Shown here piece by piece: positions 23,126 to 34,500 of a DNA stretch of 64,000 nt. Position 1 is the stretch's first letter. Each line of letters begins with the position of its first letter. This DNA comes from Lucinisca nassula. Its lineage: Eukaryota; Mollusca; Bivalvia; Lucinida; Lucinidae. The notes under the pieces were generated by a model. That model was given only the letters and a program-made list of their open reading frames with translations. It made no database searches and was not told where the DNA came from. The translations under genes were made by a program, and so were the position numbers. The stretch spans positions 132,181,027 through 132,245,026 of the forward strand of contig OY757013.1 of NCBI GenBank assembly GCA_963580285.1, in the 5' to 3' direction.

Positions 23126-23405
23126 AAAGCCCCGCCCATCGGGACTTGGAGAATAGTTTGGGCTGCATGATGCTTCCATGCAAACAAGTACTGGTAAACC
23201 GCTTATATTGTCTAAGTCTGCCCAGGGAAAGTGGTGCGAGCCGGACCATCCCTACATATTAACACTTTGGGTTTGTTTGGGTGGCAGGACTTGAGATTTC
23301 ATTTCATCTCAATGTCGGGTAAAAGACCCACAAAACTGGAAGCAACCTCTCCAAAATGACCTAAATGGTGTTGACTGGGATGTAAAACCCCAATTTAAAA
23401 CAAAC
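23126..23405 (+). repeat. SINE-A with 10-bp target-site duplication
   Basis: AACTGGCATG at 23116-23125 and 23406-23415. The first bases of the consensus head are altered (AAAGCCCCGCCCATCGGGAC). The tail reads GTTGACTGGGATGTAAAACC. Confidence 0.88.
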
Positions 23406-23857
23406 AACTGGCATGGTTTCAGCTTTGGATCCCAACTATTGTGTTAAAAAGAGGCTACAAAATGACTAAAATGTAAAAAGAGCAAATAATGAATTTTCCT
23501 GTTTTATTACAAGAATCAATTTGCATTTTTTATTTTGTTTAATATGACAACAGAAATAAACAAAGTCTTCATATTTTAAACTAAATAAAAATGAAAAATA
23601 GAACTTCTGTGAAGATATACTCTGTCAACAACTTTTCCCTTTATTACATACACAAATCTCTGTTGTGCATACAAAAACTGTAAAATTCCGATATTAAGAC
23701 CACCTTTGACACTGTTGGAAAGTGGTCTTTTAGACCACATTTGAAAGACCCAAAGGCACTCTGTTGCTAGAGGACAGTGGGTATAGAAAATACAAAGAAA
23801 GAATACCTGAAACCTTTAAGCATGCTTTTAAAGGTACAATACGTATTAAGGTTAGCA
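23406..23857. other. Unassigned AT-rich stretch
   Basis: No element recognised; a short direct repeat around AAGTGGTCTTTTAGACCAC is palindromic. Confidence 0.4.
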
Positions 23858-24101
23858 GGGGCCAGTTGTTCAAAGCATCGTTAACTTAACAAGGTCGTTA
23901 GTGGTCATAATGTTAACTGTTCTAGCAAGTTTAATATTTAAATTTTTGGTATTTTTGCTGAAAAATGTGAGCAGCTTTTGCAAATGCAAAAGCTGCTCAC
24001 ATTTTTTCAGCAAAAAATATTAGCATATTTACAATAATAAATGATAAAAATTTTAACGATATGTTAACTAACAACGTCGTTAGTTTTGAACAACTGGGCC
24101 C
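23858..24101. mobile_element. MITE-N, complete
   Basis: Terminal inverted repeats GGGGCCAGTTGTTCAAAGC (23858) and TTTTGAACAACTGGGCCC (to 24101) enclose about 244 bp. At the centre (about 23955-24030) arms of TTGCTGAAAAATGTGAGCAG and CTGCTCACATTTTTTCAGCA make a long hairpin with loop GCAAATGC. Confidence 0.8.
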
Positions 24102-24183
24102 TGGTCTTAAAAGTGGAATTTCACTGTATGAAGCTGTTTCAAGAATATTACGTTACAATAAACTGATTGTAATCAGAGGTGGG

Positions 24184-24464
24184 TTTTGTTTTTGTTTGAT
24201 TTGAGGCTTAACATCATTTTGGAGACATTGCTTCCAATTTTGTGGGACTTTTACCTGAGGTTGAGAAGAAATGACATCTCAAGCCCTGTCGCTCAATGAA
24301 AGCAATAGGGTTTATAAGCATGGATGGTACGACTAGCACCGCTTTGACTTGGCAGGCTTAGATCCTCTAAGCAGTTTACCAGTACTCGTGTGAGGTCAGT
24401 TTCAGCTCTGTGTGGAAGCATCAAGCAGCCAGTCCATTTGTTCAAGTCCCGATGGGTGGGGGCC
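24184..24464 (-). repeat. SINE-A, inverted
   Basis: Starts in antisense with TTTTGTTTGATTTGAGGCTT and ends CCCGATGGGTGGGGGCC. Flanks AATCAGAGGTGGG and AATCATAGGTTGG look like a decayed target-site duplication. Confidence 0.82.
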
Positions 24465-24511
24465 TAATCATAGGTTGGTGAAAACTACAGTTACCAGAGA
24501 AAACTACCTGG

Positions 24512-24740
24512 GTCCAGTTGTTCAAAGCCTTAACAAGCTTGTTAGTGCTCCAAATGTTAACTGTTTCAGTAAGTAAAACAGAGGTAATTTTTCTGAAAAA
24601 AAAAAAATATATGACAAACTTTTGCATTTGCATTGCAAAAGCTACTCATATTTTTTTCAGCAAAAATATTAAACTATCAGACATAATTAATGACTTTACT
24701 TTTAAAAATATGTAGGCTATGTTGTTAGATTTGAACAAAC
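24512..24740. mobile_element. MITE-N, diverged copy
   Basis: CTGGGTCCAGTTGTTCAAAG at the left, the AAAAGCTACTCATATTTTTT core hairpin, and GTTAGATTTGAACAAAC at the right; the right end is incomplete. Confidence 0.65.
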
Positions 24741-24904
24741 AATGCATCTTTGTGCAAATCTATGTCCTTGTTTAACCTGTTGTTAAAACTTTAATTTTTT
24801 AATATGGCAAAGTAATTTACTGTTAATTTTTTTCTGAAAAAAAAAAATGTGAAAAGCTTTTGCTAAACTACCATACTAATAAATACAGCACATTAAGAAA
24901 ACAT

Positions 24905-25400
24905 GCCTATATAATTCTAACCCTCTTAACTCCACTTTTATATGGTAAAAGTGGGGTTTAAAGGGGTGTACATTTTTTTTCTTATTTCTGCTCATAACAT
25001 AGAATGTGCATACTCATTAGTACATGCTCAAAAATATAGAATCAGAATCAGAATTGTTACTAGTGACACGTCAAATGACATTCATACACCAGGACCTGTG
25101 ATGTGGGAAGTTAGTCCCTAGCTCTAACCAAAGAGGTAAATTTAGCTACACAATCATCAGCACCTTCAGCTGTCGAAATAATCGAATCGGGAAGGGCATT
25201 CCAATCATAGATTATGGGTAATTGTTACAAATGCCTCTCTGTAATTGTTAGAACTACCTTGGTGAGGCAGTTCTAATAAGGACCCAAAATCTAGGTTTTT
25301 TGGGCAGAAGTAGGAAAAATATCAGAAGTCTTAATCTGTAAATTTTCATTTTTTGGTAGTAAAATTTTCAAAATATTTGAACAGGCATGTTTTCGTAATG
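24905..25400. mobile_element. PAL1 MITE interrupted by a LINE end
   Basis: The left part reads CATGCCTATATAATTCTAAC and CTTATTTCTGCTCATAACAT. The right part reads GTTAGAACTACCTTGGTGAG, GGCAGTTCTAATAAGGACCC and AGGCATGTTTTCGTAATG. Between them lies the LINE 3' end at 25036-25205. The hairpin is imperfect. Confidence 0.6.
25036..25205 (-). pseudogene. LINE 3' end (second copy)
   Basis: Near-identical to 819-988: tail of GATTCT repeats, short UTR, then the codons ending LVRARD and DWNALPDS in antisense. It stops at ATTGGAATGCCC, so it is shorter than the copy at 817. Flanking ATAGA on both sides may be the target-site duplication. Confidence 0.75.
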
Positions 25401-25446
25401 AAATATCAGAATACTTAACATGTTGAACACTAACAAGCTTGTTAAG

Positions 25447-25659
25447 TTAACCCTTCTCTTGCTGTTCACGACAACCCCTATCTTTGCAAACAGTGTAGAT
25501 CCAGATCAGATGGCTTCTCAAGAAGCCATCTGATCAGGATCTACACTGTTTGGCATTCAGTTTATAAATTTGTAGGAATAAATAACATCAAGTAATTTGA
25601 TTGGTTGATAGACAGAAATAGGTGTGGCTTAAATGAATATTCAGCAAGAGAAGGGTTAA
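25447..25659. mobile_element. TTAA-1 MITE (piggyBac-like ends)
   Basis: TTAACCCTTCTCTTGCTG at 25447 and CAGCAAGAGAAGGGTTAA ending at 25659 are perfect inverted repeats that include the TTAA target. An internal hairpin at about 25485-25554 has arms CAAACAGTGTAGATCCAGAT / CTGATCAGGATCTACACTGTTTG-like. 213 bp, non-coding. Confidence 0.85.
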
Positions 25660-25715
25660 AGATGCTTTCAAAAGAGCAAGAAGATATTAACATTGATGCT
25701 TGTTCTTCATGAGCT

Positions 25716-26142
25716 TTAACCTTATCCTGTTGAATAAATTAATTTAGCCACACCCATAACTGACTATCAGCCAATCTACACCACAACCTCTTTATAACAC
25801 TATTAATGGGGTCCAAAGCAGAAACTGTGTTAGTTAAACAACCGTGTTATATCCAAATAAAAATGTATAGATTATATAGAAAAATGACCATTTATGGTCA
25901 TTTTTCTATATAATCTATACATTTTTCGGATCCATCCTGAAACCGTGTTATATCAATAACCGTGGAATAACGAAAAGCGTTATAACGAGGTTGTGGTGTA
26001 ATTGCTATATATAATGCATTTCTTCAATTCACAAAATGACTATCAAACAGTGTAGATCCTGATCAGATGGCTTCTAAATCTGATCTGGATCTACACTGTT
26101 TGCAAAGATAGAGGTTGTTGTGTTCAGCAGGATAAGGGTTAA
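25716..26142. mobile_element. TTAA-1 MITE with another MITE nested in it
   Basis: TTAACCTTATCCTGTTGAAT at 25716 pairs with TTCAGCAGGATAAGGGTTAA ending at 26142. The AAACAGTGTAGATCCTGATC hairpin is at about 26045-26105. Removing the nested 220-bp unit at 25779-25998 restores a length close to the other TTAA-1 copies. Confidence 0.82.
25779..25998. mobile_element. TA-flanked MITE nested in TTAA-1
   Basis: Inverted ends CACCACAACCTCTTTATAAC and GTTATAACGAGGTTGTGGTG with TA on both sides (25777-25778, 25999-26000). At the centre TGTATAGATTATATAGAAAA / TTTTCTATATAATCTATACA flanks ATGACCATTTATGGTCAT, making a near-perfect hairpin. TA duplication suggests a Tc1/mariner-pogo relative. A right half is at 50848-50958. 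Confidence 0.82.
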
Positions 26143-26608
26143 TATCCAGTTAACCAGACAATGAACACCCTGGTATACCCAGTATATATACAGAGACAAG
26201 GTGAGTTTACAAAGTATACATTATCTTTCTTAATCTTGCTTCAAAACAGAGATAATGTTTATATGTAAGAACTGCCTCATCCTTCAAGGCATATATTAAG
26301 GTCTCATTCCTCATGGACATGTGATCGAAAAATCAAAAGCTGAATGCTTCATGAATTACCTTCTTTCGCACACATACATTTATATCAGACAGGCACATTC
26401 ACATACATTCTTTTGGACGGAATATTTAAATAAATTGGTCACAGAACAAAAAAATATCACAGATGCTTAAATTATGGTACATGCACTGTACAATATCATT
26501 TTTAGTGCTATAGAGAGCCACAATATTATAACATAAATTAGAATGCTTTGTACTTTAAAATTAAATGAACTTCATCACACATAAATGATCCTTAATAGTA
26601 AACATGTA
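26143..26608. other. Unassigned spacer
   Basis: AT-rich, with a weak PAL2 arm-like segment near 26230-26300; otherwise nothing recognised. Confidence 0.4.
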
Positions 26609-26610
26609 TA

Positions 26611-26960
26611 CAGTGAAACTTCGATGGCTCGAACACCAATGGCTCATTTATCAAGGTTGTTTCGAACTCGTTCCTGAGTCCCTAAGAAAAAAATTCCATA
26701 ACTGCAGATATAAATATATTTGAGATAATTGTCTTATTTGATCTTCAAATTGTATGTTGTGTACACTCATTAGAATCGTCTCGATGATGAGGCGATTCTA
26801 ATGAGTGCACACAACATACATTTATTTTGAAGAAAATTGAAAAGATGTTCATATTATGCTTCTTGACCTAGCTTTCAGATCAATCCTCCGTGGCTCAAAC
26901 TACCCCTGTCTTAAACAAATTTTCATGGTCCCAAAGGTGTTCGAGCCGGTGAGGTTCGAC
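26611..26960. mobile_element. PAL2 MITE (pogo/Tigger-like ends), 350 bp
   Basis: Starts CAGTGAAACTTCGATGGCTC after TA and ends GAGCCGGTGAGGTTCGAC before TA. The centre (26751-26822) is a hairpin: TACACTCATTAGAATCGTCT / AGGCGATTCTAATGAGTGCA. The CAGT...AACTTCGATGG terminal form and TA target site suit the pogo/Tigger group. No transposase. Confidence 0.8.
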
Positions 26961-27060
26961 TATATATGGGCTGTCCATGCAGTTTGTATAGAATTTCGCT
27001 CTGGAAAGTACGGATGCAATTTGACTTAAAAATTATTCATACAGAAGGAAATGGATATGT

Positions 27061-27362
27061 GTGTGTGAAATCGGGTTTAACGTCGCTTTCAACAATTTTT
27101 CAGTCATATCACGACGGTGTCTGGTTGCGACAGGGAACTCAATGCTCACTTTTATAGTGCTGCCTCACTGAAGTATCATGTCCCAGACACATTACATGAT
27201 ACCACACCCACTCACATTATCCTGACACTGGGTCGACCAGTCCTAGCTCTACCCCGTAAATCTGAGTGCCAAGCGAGGAGCAGCTAGTTCCATTTTTAAC
27301 GACTTTGGTATGTTGCGGCCCGGGATCGAACCCCGTGACCTCCCATTCCCCGGAGCGGAGAA
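27061..27362 (-). repeat. tRNA-derived SINE (SINE-F), inverted
   Basis: Antisense reading gives a head with GGGGTTCGATCCCGGGCC (B box) preceded by GGGGAATGGGAGGTCA, a long unique body, and the end AAAGCGACGTTAAACCCGAT followed by CACACAC. The GACGTTAAACC tail is the same as in SINE-A and SINE-B. The 63-residue frame inside is incidental. Confidence 0.75.
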
Positions 27363-27539
27363 GGAAAAGGGTGTTATAATAACTAAGTCGAAATATAAAA
27401 AATCAAACCAATGGATCAACACCGTTGGGACTATGTAAATTTAGATTTGTTTGAGACAGGTGCAGTTAACACGTTAATCATAGTGCAAGGTCAGAACAAA
27501 AATGGTTAATAATTTAGAATCTATATAACAATGCATGCT

Positions 27540-27925
27540 GCTATACAGAAACAATGTATGATGTGTGTATTGATTCTAATGAATACACACAGGCTATCCG
27601 TAGACTAATCAATACACACAGCATACATTGCAGAAAAAATGTATGTTGTGTGTACTGATGAGAATCGCCTCTCTGCCTCGCTTTTCAAGCAATGTATGCT
27701 GTGTGTATTCATTAGAATCGCCTCACTGAGGCTATTGTAATGAACACATACTATGTATCTAGTGTGATTCTGATTAGCACATACAACATGCATTTTCAAG
27801 AAGTAAGAAAACTGCCCAGAGTTATCCTTACCTACTTCCATCTTTAGCTATGGAGAGAATTTCCTAGTGACTCCCAAACAGATTCGAAACGAGCCATCAG
27901 TGTTCGAGCCATTGAAGTTTTATAG
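27540..27925 (-). mobile_element. PAL2 debris with two or three hairpin cores
   Basis: TGTATTGATTCTAATGAATA, GATGAGAATCGCCTCTCTGC and ATTCATTAGAATCGCCTCAC are copies of the PAL2 core at 27570-27740. CGAGCCATTGAAGTTTTATA at about 27905 is a PAL2 end. Internal rearrangement prevents a clean boundary call. Confidence 0.55.
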
Positions 27926-28084
27926 AATCTTTTTTTTTTCTGCATACATTTTATGACATATGTACCCACAAGAGCATTTTAAACTTCTTAAATAATAAGT
28001 TCAACAATTCTAGCATTTTAGTACTTTTTTGTAAACTATTAAATGGCAGTAGCACATTTTCATCTAAATCATCACGTGTACACG

Positions 28085-28335
28085 TCCATGAAATGAAGAC
28101 CCCACTGAACCCCGCTTCAAATAGAGAAAACTGGGGTTTATGGGGGTATACATTATCTTTCTTATTTCTGCTCCAAGACATAGGTTGTTTGTACTCGTTA
28201 GAACCGCCTCAATGAGGCAGTTCTAACGAGCACCAACAACCTATGTTTTGAGCATTTATAAGAAAATTATCACAGATTTTCATCAGAAAGGTAGCCACTT
28301 TGGAGATAGGTAAAATGCACTATGTCACACGGGTG
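28085..28335. mobile_element. PAL1b MITE
   Basis: GAAGACCCCACTGAACCCC, then CTTATTTCTGCTCCAAGACA, the hairpin 28184-28246 (GTACTCGTTAGAACCGCCTC / GAGGCAGTTCTAACGAGCAC) and finally AATGCACTATGTCACACGGG. It abuts the AK9 stop codon region and would be part of the 3' UTR or just beyond it. Confidence 0.72.
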
Positions 28336-28365
28336 AGTTTATAATAATCTGTTCTTCTTGTTGTT

Positions 28366-28577
28366 TTAAGAGATCCAGGTTGGAGTAGGTTCTATTCCTT
28401 TAAGAGCAAAGAAAGTTTGTATCTTATTGTCAAAGTCTTTAGGTCTTTCATCTGGATCTTTGTATCTCACAGTCATGTGATCACCAAGATATTTTATAAG
28501 TTCACAGGTTTCTTCAAATCTCTCTAACTTCTTCTTGTACTTCTTTCTAACATAGTCAGAACTCTTTGGATTGAATG
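28366..28577 (-). CDS. AK9: AK9 exon H (terminal coding exon)
   Basis: Acceptor TTATCATTTCAG at 28578 onward. The first two bases complete an Ala codon begun in exon G, then FNPKSSDYVRKKYKKKLERF. It ends PTPTWIS and TAA (28366-28368). The Lys-rich stretch followed by ETCELIKYLG is strongly conserved in the family. The only polyadenylation-like word close by on this strand is the variant TATAAA (28338-28343). Confidence 0.92.
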
Positions 28578-31500
28578 CTGAAATGATAAAGTCAAACATG
28601 TCAACAACTGCATGTTATGAACTACAGCCCATTTTCAATAGCTTGAATGCTGTAAAAATCCTAAACATTCAGACACCTTAAGGACTTGCTGTGATTCTCC
28701 TTGAATTTTCATAAATGTGCTTCATATTCCAGCAAGGAGTCCAAAAGGTGCAGACAGAATGACAAACAGTGTAGACCAGATCAGACTGGTCCTTCAGGAG
28801 CAGTGAAGGAGCAGTCTGATCTGGTTCTGAACTGTTTGCTTATACTTATCTGTTTAAATACTTAGGTAAATTATAGAACCTTTGGAGCCATAAAAATTTG
28901 TTTGAGACAGTGGTTGTTTAAACTTATAAGGGTTACTTATAGCACAGATCTTGAGTCAAAACGGGGTGACTTAAAGAACAACTTGCCAGAACATTTACTG
29001 CTTCAATCACTTGCTCTTGCATGAACAATGATTGCTTATATCACTAGCAAGAACAACTTGTCCTCACATCTAATGTTTCCATTACTAATAAGAATAACTT
29101 GCAAAAAATATTTCATGTTTCCATCACTAATAAGAACAGCTTGCCAGAAATATTTAATGTTTCCAGCACTAAAAAGAACAACTTGCCAGACCATCTAATG
29201 TTTTCATTACTAATAAGAACAACTTTCCAGAACATTTAATGTTCCCATGACAAATAAGAACAACTTGCCAGAAAATTTAATTTTTCCATCACTAATAAGA
29301 ACAACTTGCCAGAACATTTTATGTTTCCATCACTAACAAGAAAAACTTGCCAGAACATTTAATGATTTCATCACTAACAAGAACAAATTGCCAGAACATT
29401 TAATGATTTCATCACTAACAAGAACAAATTGCCAGAACATTTAATGTTTCCAGCACTAACAAGAACAACTTGCCAGATCATTTAAAGTTTTCAGCACTAA
29501 CAAGAACAACTTGCCAGAAAATCAATGTTTTCATCACTAACAAGAACAACTTGCCAGAACTTTTATTGTTTCATCACTAACAAGAAAAACTTGCCAGAAC
29601 ATTTAATGATTTCATCACTATCAAGAACAAATTGCCAGAACATTTAAAGTTTTCAGCACTTACAAGAACAACTTGCCAGAAAATCTAATGTTTTCATCAC
29701 TAACAAGAACAACTTGCCAGAACATTTAATGTTTCATCACAAACATGAACAACTTGCCAGAACATTTAATGCTTCAATCACTTGATCTTGCAAGAACATT
29801 AAATGTGTTCATAACCAACAAGAACAAGTTGTCAGAACATTTAATGTTTACATTACTCACTGAATAACAAGCTTTTCCACTCGTGTTCGCAAAGGTACTA
29901 TATTGCAGAACAAAACACACTTACCTTTTAAATGATATGCAATATAAAACAATGCTGATCTGCTTGCACTGAGGAATGGATACTTGGGTTTCACATTTCC
30001 GCAAGCTGTCATGGCCTTTACAAGGGCAGTAGCCACTGTCTGTTCCATGTAACCCAACATAGGTAATCCTGTGACTGACAGGTCCTCCTTGGTAGGGGGC
30101 AGCTTGTGGGGCAGCTTCAAGCTTGAGTACTGTTCAGGCAGCCTGTGGCAAACAAAAACATATATGAGCCAGGGCACAGCATTTCCTACAATTTACATGT
30201 ACGCACAGCCAAGAATGAGATCAGCCTGTGCATCCATATAGTCTAACCAGAGACTTCTCTTGCTGCATGAAGGAGCATTGGGCCCTTAGCAGGCTTTCAA
30301 GTGACTCCTGGTGAAAAAGTAGGAGAAAAGTAGGAGCCTGAGATATTAAAAAGTAGGAGAAAAGTAGGAAAAAAGTAGGAACGTGATATAAAAAGTAGGA
30401 GCTTATGTACACGAACATACCTCCATATGTCTCACATTTTACCAGTTTTCATTTGGGCAGTTTTATTTGTGCATTGAGTCTAATGTTTTTACATCAAAGT
30501 TAGCAGGCACCTGTAAAATGATAGTGGCTAACCGTTCTAGTACAGTTATTCATGACTGCAGCCTGAACTTCCAATGCTTTTGTCAAGAGTTTGCCACTAG
30601 CAGATATCTGTACCTAGATATTGACATATGTCAAAATATTAATTCAAAAGAATTAATGAATTTTAAAAATTTACATTTGTGAGAAGCATCAGCTACAGGA
30701 TGTCCCGGTGAAGGCATCATAGCACTGCTACAATGAATTCCTGTCATGCAAACTAAGACAGCATTTTAGTTGCTCACTGAAGTCAAGGTTTTAAAGTATT
30801 GCTGCAATGAATCTCTTGTTATGCTAAACAAGACAGAGCTCTAGTTGGTCACTTCAGTCATCACAGTATTGCTGCAATGAATTTCTGTCATGCTAAATAA
30901 GTGAGTGAGTGAGTGCGTTTTAGTTTTACATCCAACCAACAGCGAAGGTCATACGGAGACAGGACCTCGGTTTAAAGACTCATCCGAATGTCTGGAGAAG
31001 CCCGGAATCGATCCTGCGATCCCTGGTTTACAAGGCGAGTAGCGTAACCACTGCACCACGGAGGCTTCTCATGCTAAATAAGACAGAGCTCTAGTTGGTT
31101 ACTTCAGTCATCACAGTATTGCTGCAATGAATTTCTGTCATGCTAAATAAGACGGAGCTCTAGTTGGTTACTTCAGTCATCACAGTATTGCTGCAATGAA
31201 TTTCTGTCATGCTAGACAAGACAGAGCTCTAGTTGGTCACTCCAGTCATCACATCACTGCTGCAATGAATTTCTGTCATGCTAGACAAGAAAGATCTCCT
31301 GCTGGTCTAGACATTGCATTACTGCTGCTTTGAATTCCTGTCATCCTCCATAAGACAGATCTCAGATTTTTCACTGCAGTTAAGGCATCATAGCACTTCT
31401 TCAGTGGTTTTCTGTCATGCTAAACATGACACAGCTCTTTTAGGTCAATTCAATTAAGGCAACACAGCACTGCTGCAATTACTTCCTGCCATGCTCAACA

Positions 31501-34500
31501 AGACAGAACTCTAGTTGGTAACTTCAATTAAGGCAACACAGCACTGCTGCAATGAATTCCTGTCATGCTCAATAAGACAGAACTCTAAATGGTCATTGCA
31601 GTTAAAGGCATCAAAGCATGGCAACAATGAATTACTTTCATACTCATCAAGACAATAATTCTAGTTGGTCACTGCATTTAAGGCAAATTTAAGCAGCACT
31701 GCTGCAATGAATTTCTGTCATGCTCAAAAAGTCATAGCTCTAGTTGGTGACTCAGTTAAGGCACCAAAGAAATGCTGCAATAAATTGCTGCAATGCTCAA
31801 CAAGACAGAACCCTAGTGGGTCACTGCAGGTAAGGCATCACAGTACTGCTGCAGTGTATCCCTTTGATGCTCAAAACAGAACTCTAGTTGATCACTGCAG
31901 TCAAGACATCACAGCATTGCTGCAATGAATTTCTGTCTTGCTCAACAAGACTGGGTTCCAGTGGGTCTGCAGTTTAGTCATCAGAGCACTGCTGTAACGT
32001 ATTTCTGTCATGCTCAACAAGACATAGCTCTAGATGGTAACCACAGTTAAGGCATCACAGCATGGCTGCTACAATGAATTTCTATCAAGCTAAACAAGAC
32101 AGAACTCGAGTTTGTCACTGCAGTTAAGGCACCACAGCACTAAGGAAATGAATTGTAGTTGATCATTGCAGTTAAGTTGTCAAAGCACTGCTGCAATGAA
32201 TTCCTGTCATGCTCAACAAGACGGAGCTCTAGTAAGGCATCAAAGACATGGTATCAAAGCATTGCTGCAATGAACTGCTGGTCAGTTAAGGCCTCAAAGC
32301 ACTGCTGCAATGAATTCCTCGCATGCTTACCAAAACATAGCTCTAGTGATCACTGCATTTAAGTAATCAAACCACTGCTGCTATGAACTCCTGTCTTGCT
32401 TCAAAAGACAAAGCTTTAGCTGGGCAATGCAGCTGAGGCATAAAAGCATTGCTGCAATGACTTTTTGTCATGCTAAACAAGATAGCTCAAGCTGGCTACT
32501 GCAGTTTAAGGCAACACTGCACTTCTGAAGTGAATGTTTGTCATGCTAATAAGACAGAGTTATAGCTGGTCACTACAGTTAAGGCATCACTGGACTGCTG
32601 CAATGGATTTCTGTAATGCTAAACAAGACAGAACAGTTTGTCACAGCAGTTAGGGCATCAAAGCATTGCTGTAGTGAATTTTCTACCCTTCTCAACAAGA
32701 CAGAGCTCCAGTTGGTCTCTTAGTTAAAACATCACTACACTACTGACTACTAAAAAGTCTTGTCTTGTTCAACAAGACAAAAATGTTAATGGTTGTTGCA
32801 GTTTTGCTTTACATCAACATATTCCAATTAGTGGTACAGCTAAAACAGCAGACGAATGTCGAGGATCATCAGTACATATGTCATGTAACAAGATGCATTC
32901 TACAAATAGTTTGAGATACATGTTATACTTTTAAATACTTAATTTGTTTGTTTATTTATTTGAGATCTTAGTATTTGAACAACTCAAAAAAGTAGGAGAA
33001 GTAGGAGTTTTTCTGGAAAAAGTAGGAACAAAGTAGGAAGGGACCCAAAAAGTAGGAAAAGTAGGACTACTTGAAAGCCTGCCTTAGCTATCCTTAGAGC
33101 ACACAACATAGACGCTGATCAGACTGCACAGATGCGCAGGCTGATCTGAGTCTTCATTGGGCAAACATGTCTTACTGTAGGTTTTGTTATGCGCTGGCTC
33201 ATATATAGACAAAACTTGCTGTATTTATAATTTCTGTGAAACCAGTCCTCAGCTCCAGATGAAGCTGATTAATATTCAGACATATTACATTTACAAGAAA
33301 CGAATGTGGAAATTCCACCACATCTGCTTCTATTAAAGCAAATGTCATGGAAATTTGTTAGAATCGCCTTGGTGAGGCAATTCTAACAAAATGTCCACAA
33401 CATTTGTTTCTTGAAGTGATTAAGGGAAAAAAGGCCTTTTGTTATCTAACACAGCGCGCCTATATAGGCAATGGAAAATAACCGTGTTTTATTCTGCAAC
33501 AAATCACAGCTCGGAAGAGTGTGACGAGTGACCTTATTAAAAACTGCCAACTCATGACGTCACTAGTCCATTTCCTTGACGTTGGACGGTGTAACATCAT
33601 TTTCTCGCATCGAAAACGTTAGAAAAGAATATAATTGCATGTGTTTCAGTCAATAAATATTAGCGGGATTTCTTCTAACAATGGCGAAGAGTTGTAAGAT
33701 TTTGAAGGAAACAACAGCATTAGTGCCGATTTTCAGTGCGTTAGAATCGAAACAGATCAGCTCTAGCCAGTGATTTGTTGGGTTATAAATCACAGTTTGT
33801 CGGTCAGTTGTAAGTAGACAAATCACGCGCGTGATTTGTCTACTTTACAACTGACCGACAAACTGTGATTTGTTGGGTAATAAATCAGTTTGTCGGTCAG
33901 TTGTAAGTAGACAAATCACGGGCGTGTAGCGCGCGTGATTTGTCTACTTTACAACTGACCTCTGAACTGTGATTTATTACTCAACAAATCACTGGCTAGA
34001 GTTGATCTATTTCTTAAATATAATACTTCTTATTGGAAGTCTTTAGAGCAGCAAGTTCTTTATAATGGCAAACTGACTGTTGATCATCTCCCTTTGGCTA
34101 GCCCATAGACTACACATTTTAATGTTCATGAATACAATCAGTGACAACTGATCAGAATGTGTTGATACACAGGATGAGTTGAGATGAGATGAAATCACAT
34201 TTCAAGGAAACTACTAGGGTTTAAGGAATGATCCTACTCAGCAGTTTGCCTGAGCAGGCCTGGACCTTCTTAACAGTTTAACAGTAATAATGACCATTCA
34301 GATTCAGCTCTGGGCAGAAGCACAATACAGCCCAATCATATAAGAATCTTATATGGATGTGAGGGGTGGATGGAAACATCCGTCCAGAGGGACACTGTCT
34401 GACATCACTCGGCAAGCCGAGTGATGCCGGACAGTGATCCCGAGGGACGGATTTTTCTATCCACCCCTCACATCCATATTGGATTCTTTTTCTTGCATAC

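Larger units (their letters stand above)
30283..33088. mobile_element. hAT-like non-autonomous element enclosing a minisatellite
   Basis: CAGGCTTTCAAGTGACTCCT at 30290 is mirrored by GGACTACTTGAAAGCCTG ending at 33081. The flanks CCTTAG (30284-30289 and 33082-33087) are identical; extending to 8 bp gives one mismatch. Both sub-termini are filled with GTAGGA words (30310-30410 and 32990-33070) in the same orientation. CAGGC ends and an 8-bp target site fit the hAT group; there is no transposase. It occupies most of AK9 intron F-G. Confidence 0.72.

Noticed and set aside
29040..32755. CRISPR-like repeat arrays
   Set aside because: Units are contiguous without unique spacers and lie in introns of an animal gene; they are ordinary minisatellites.
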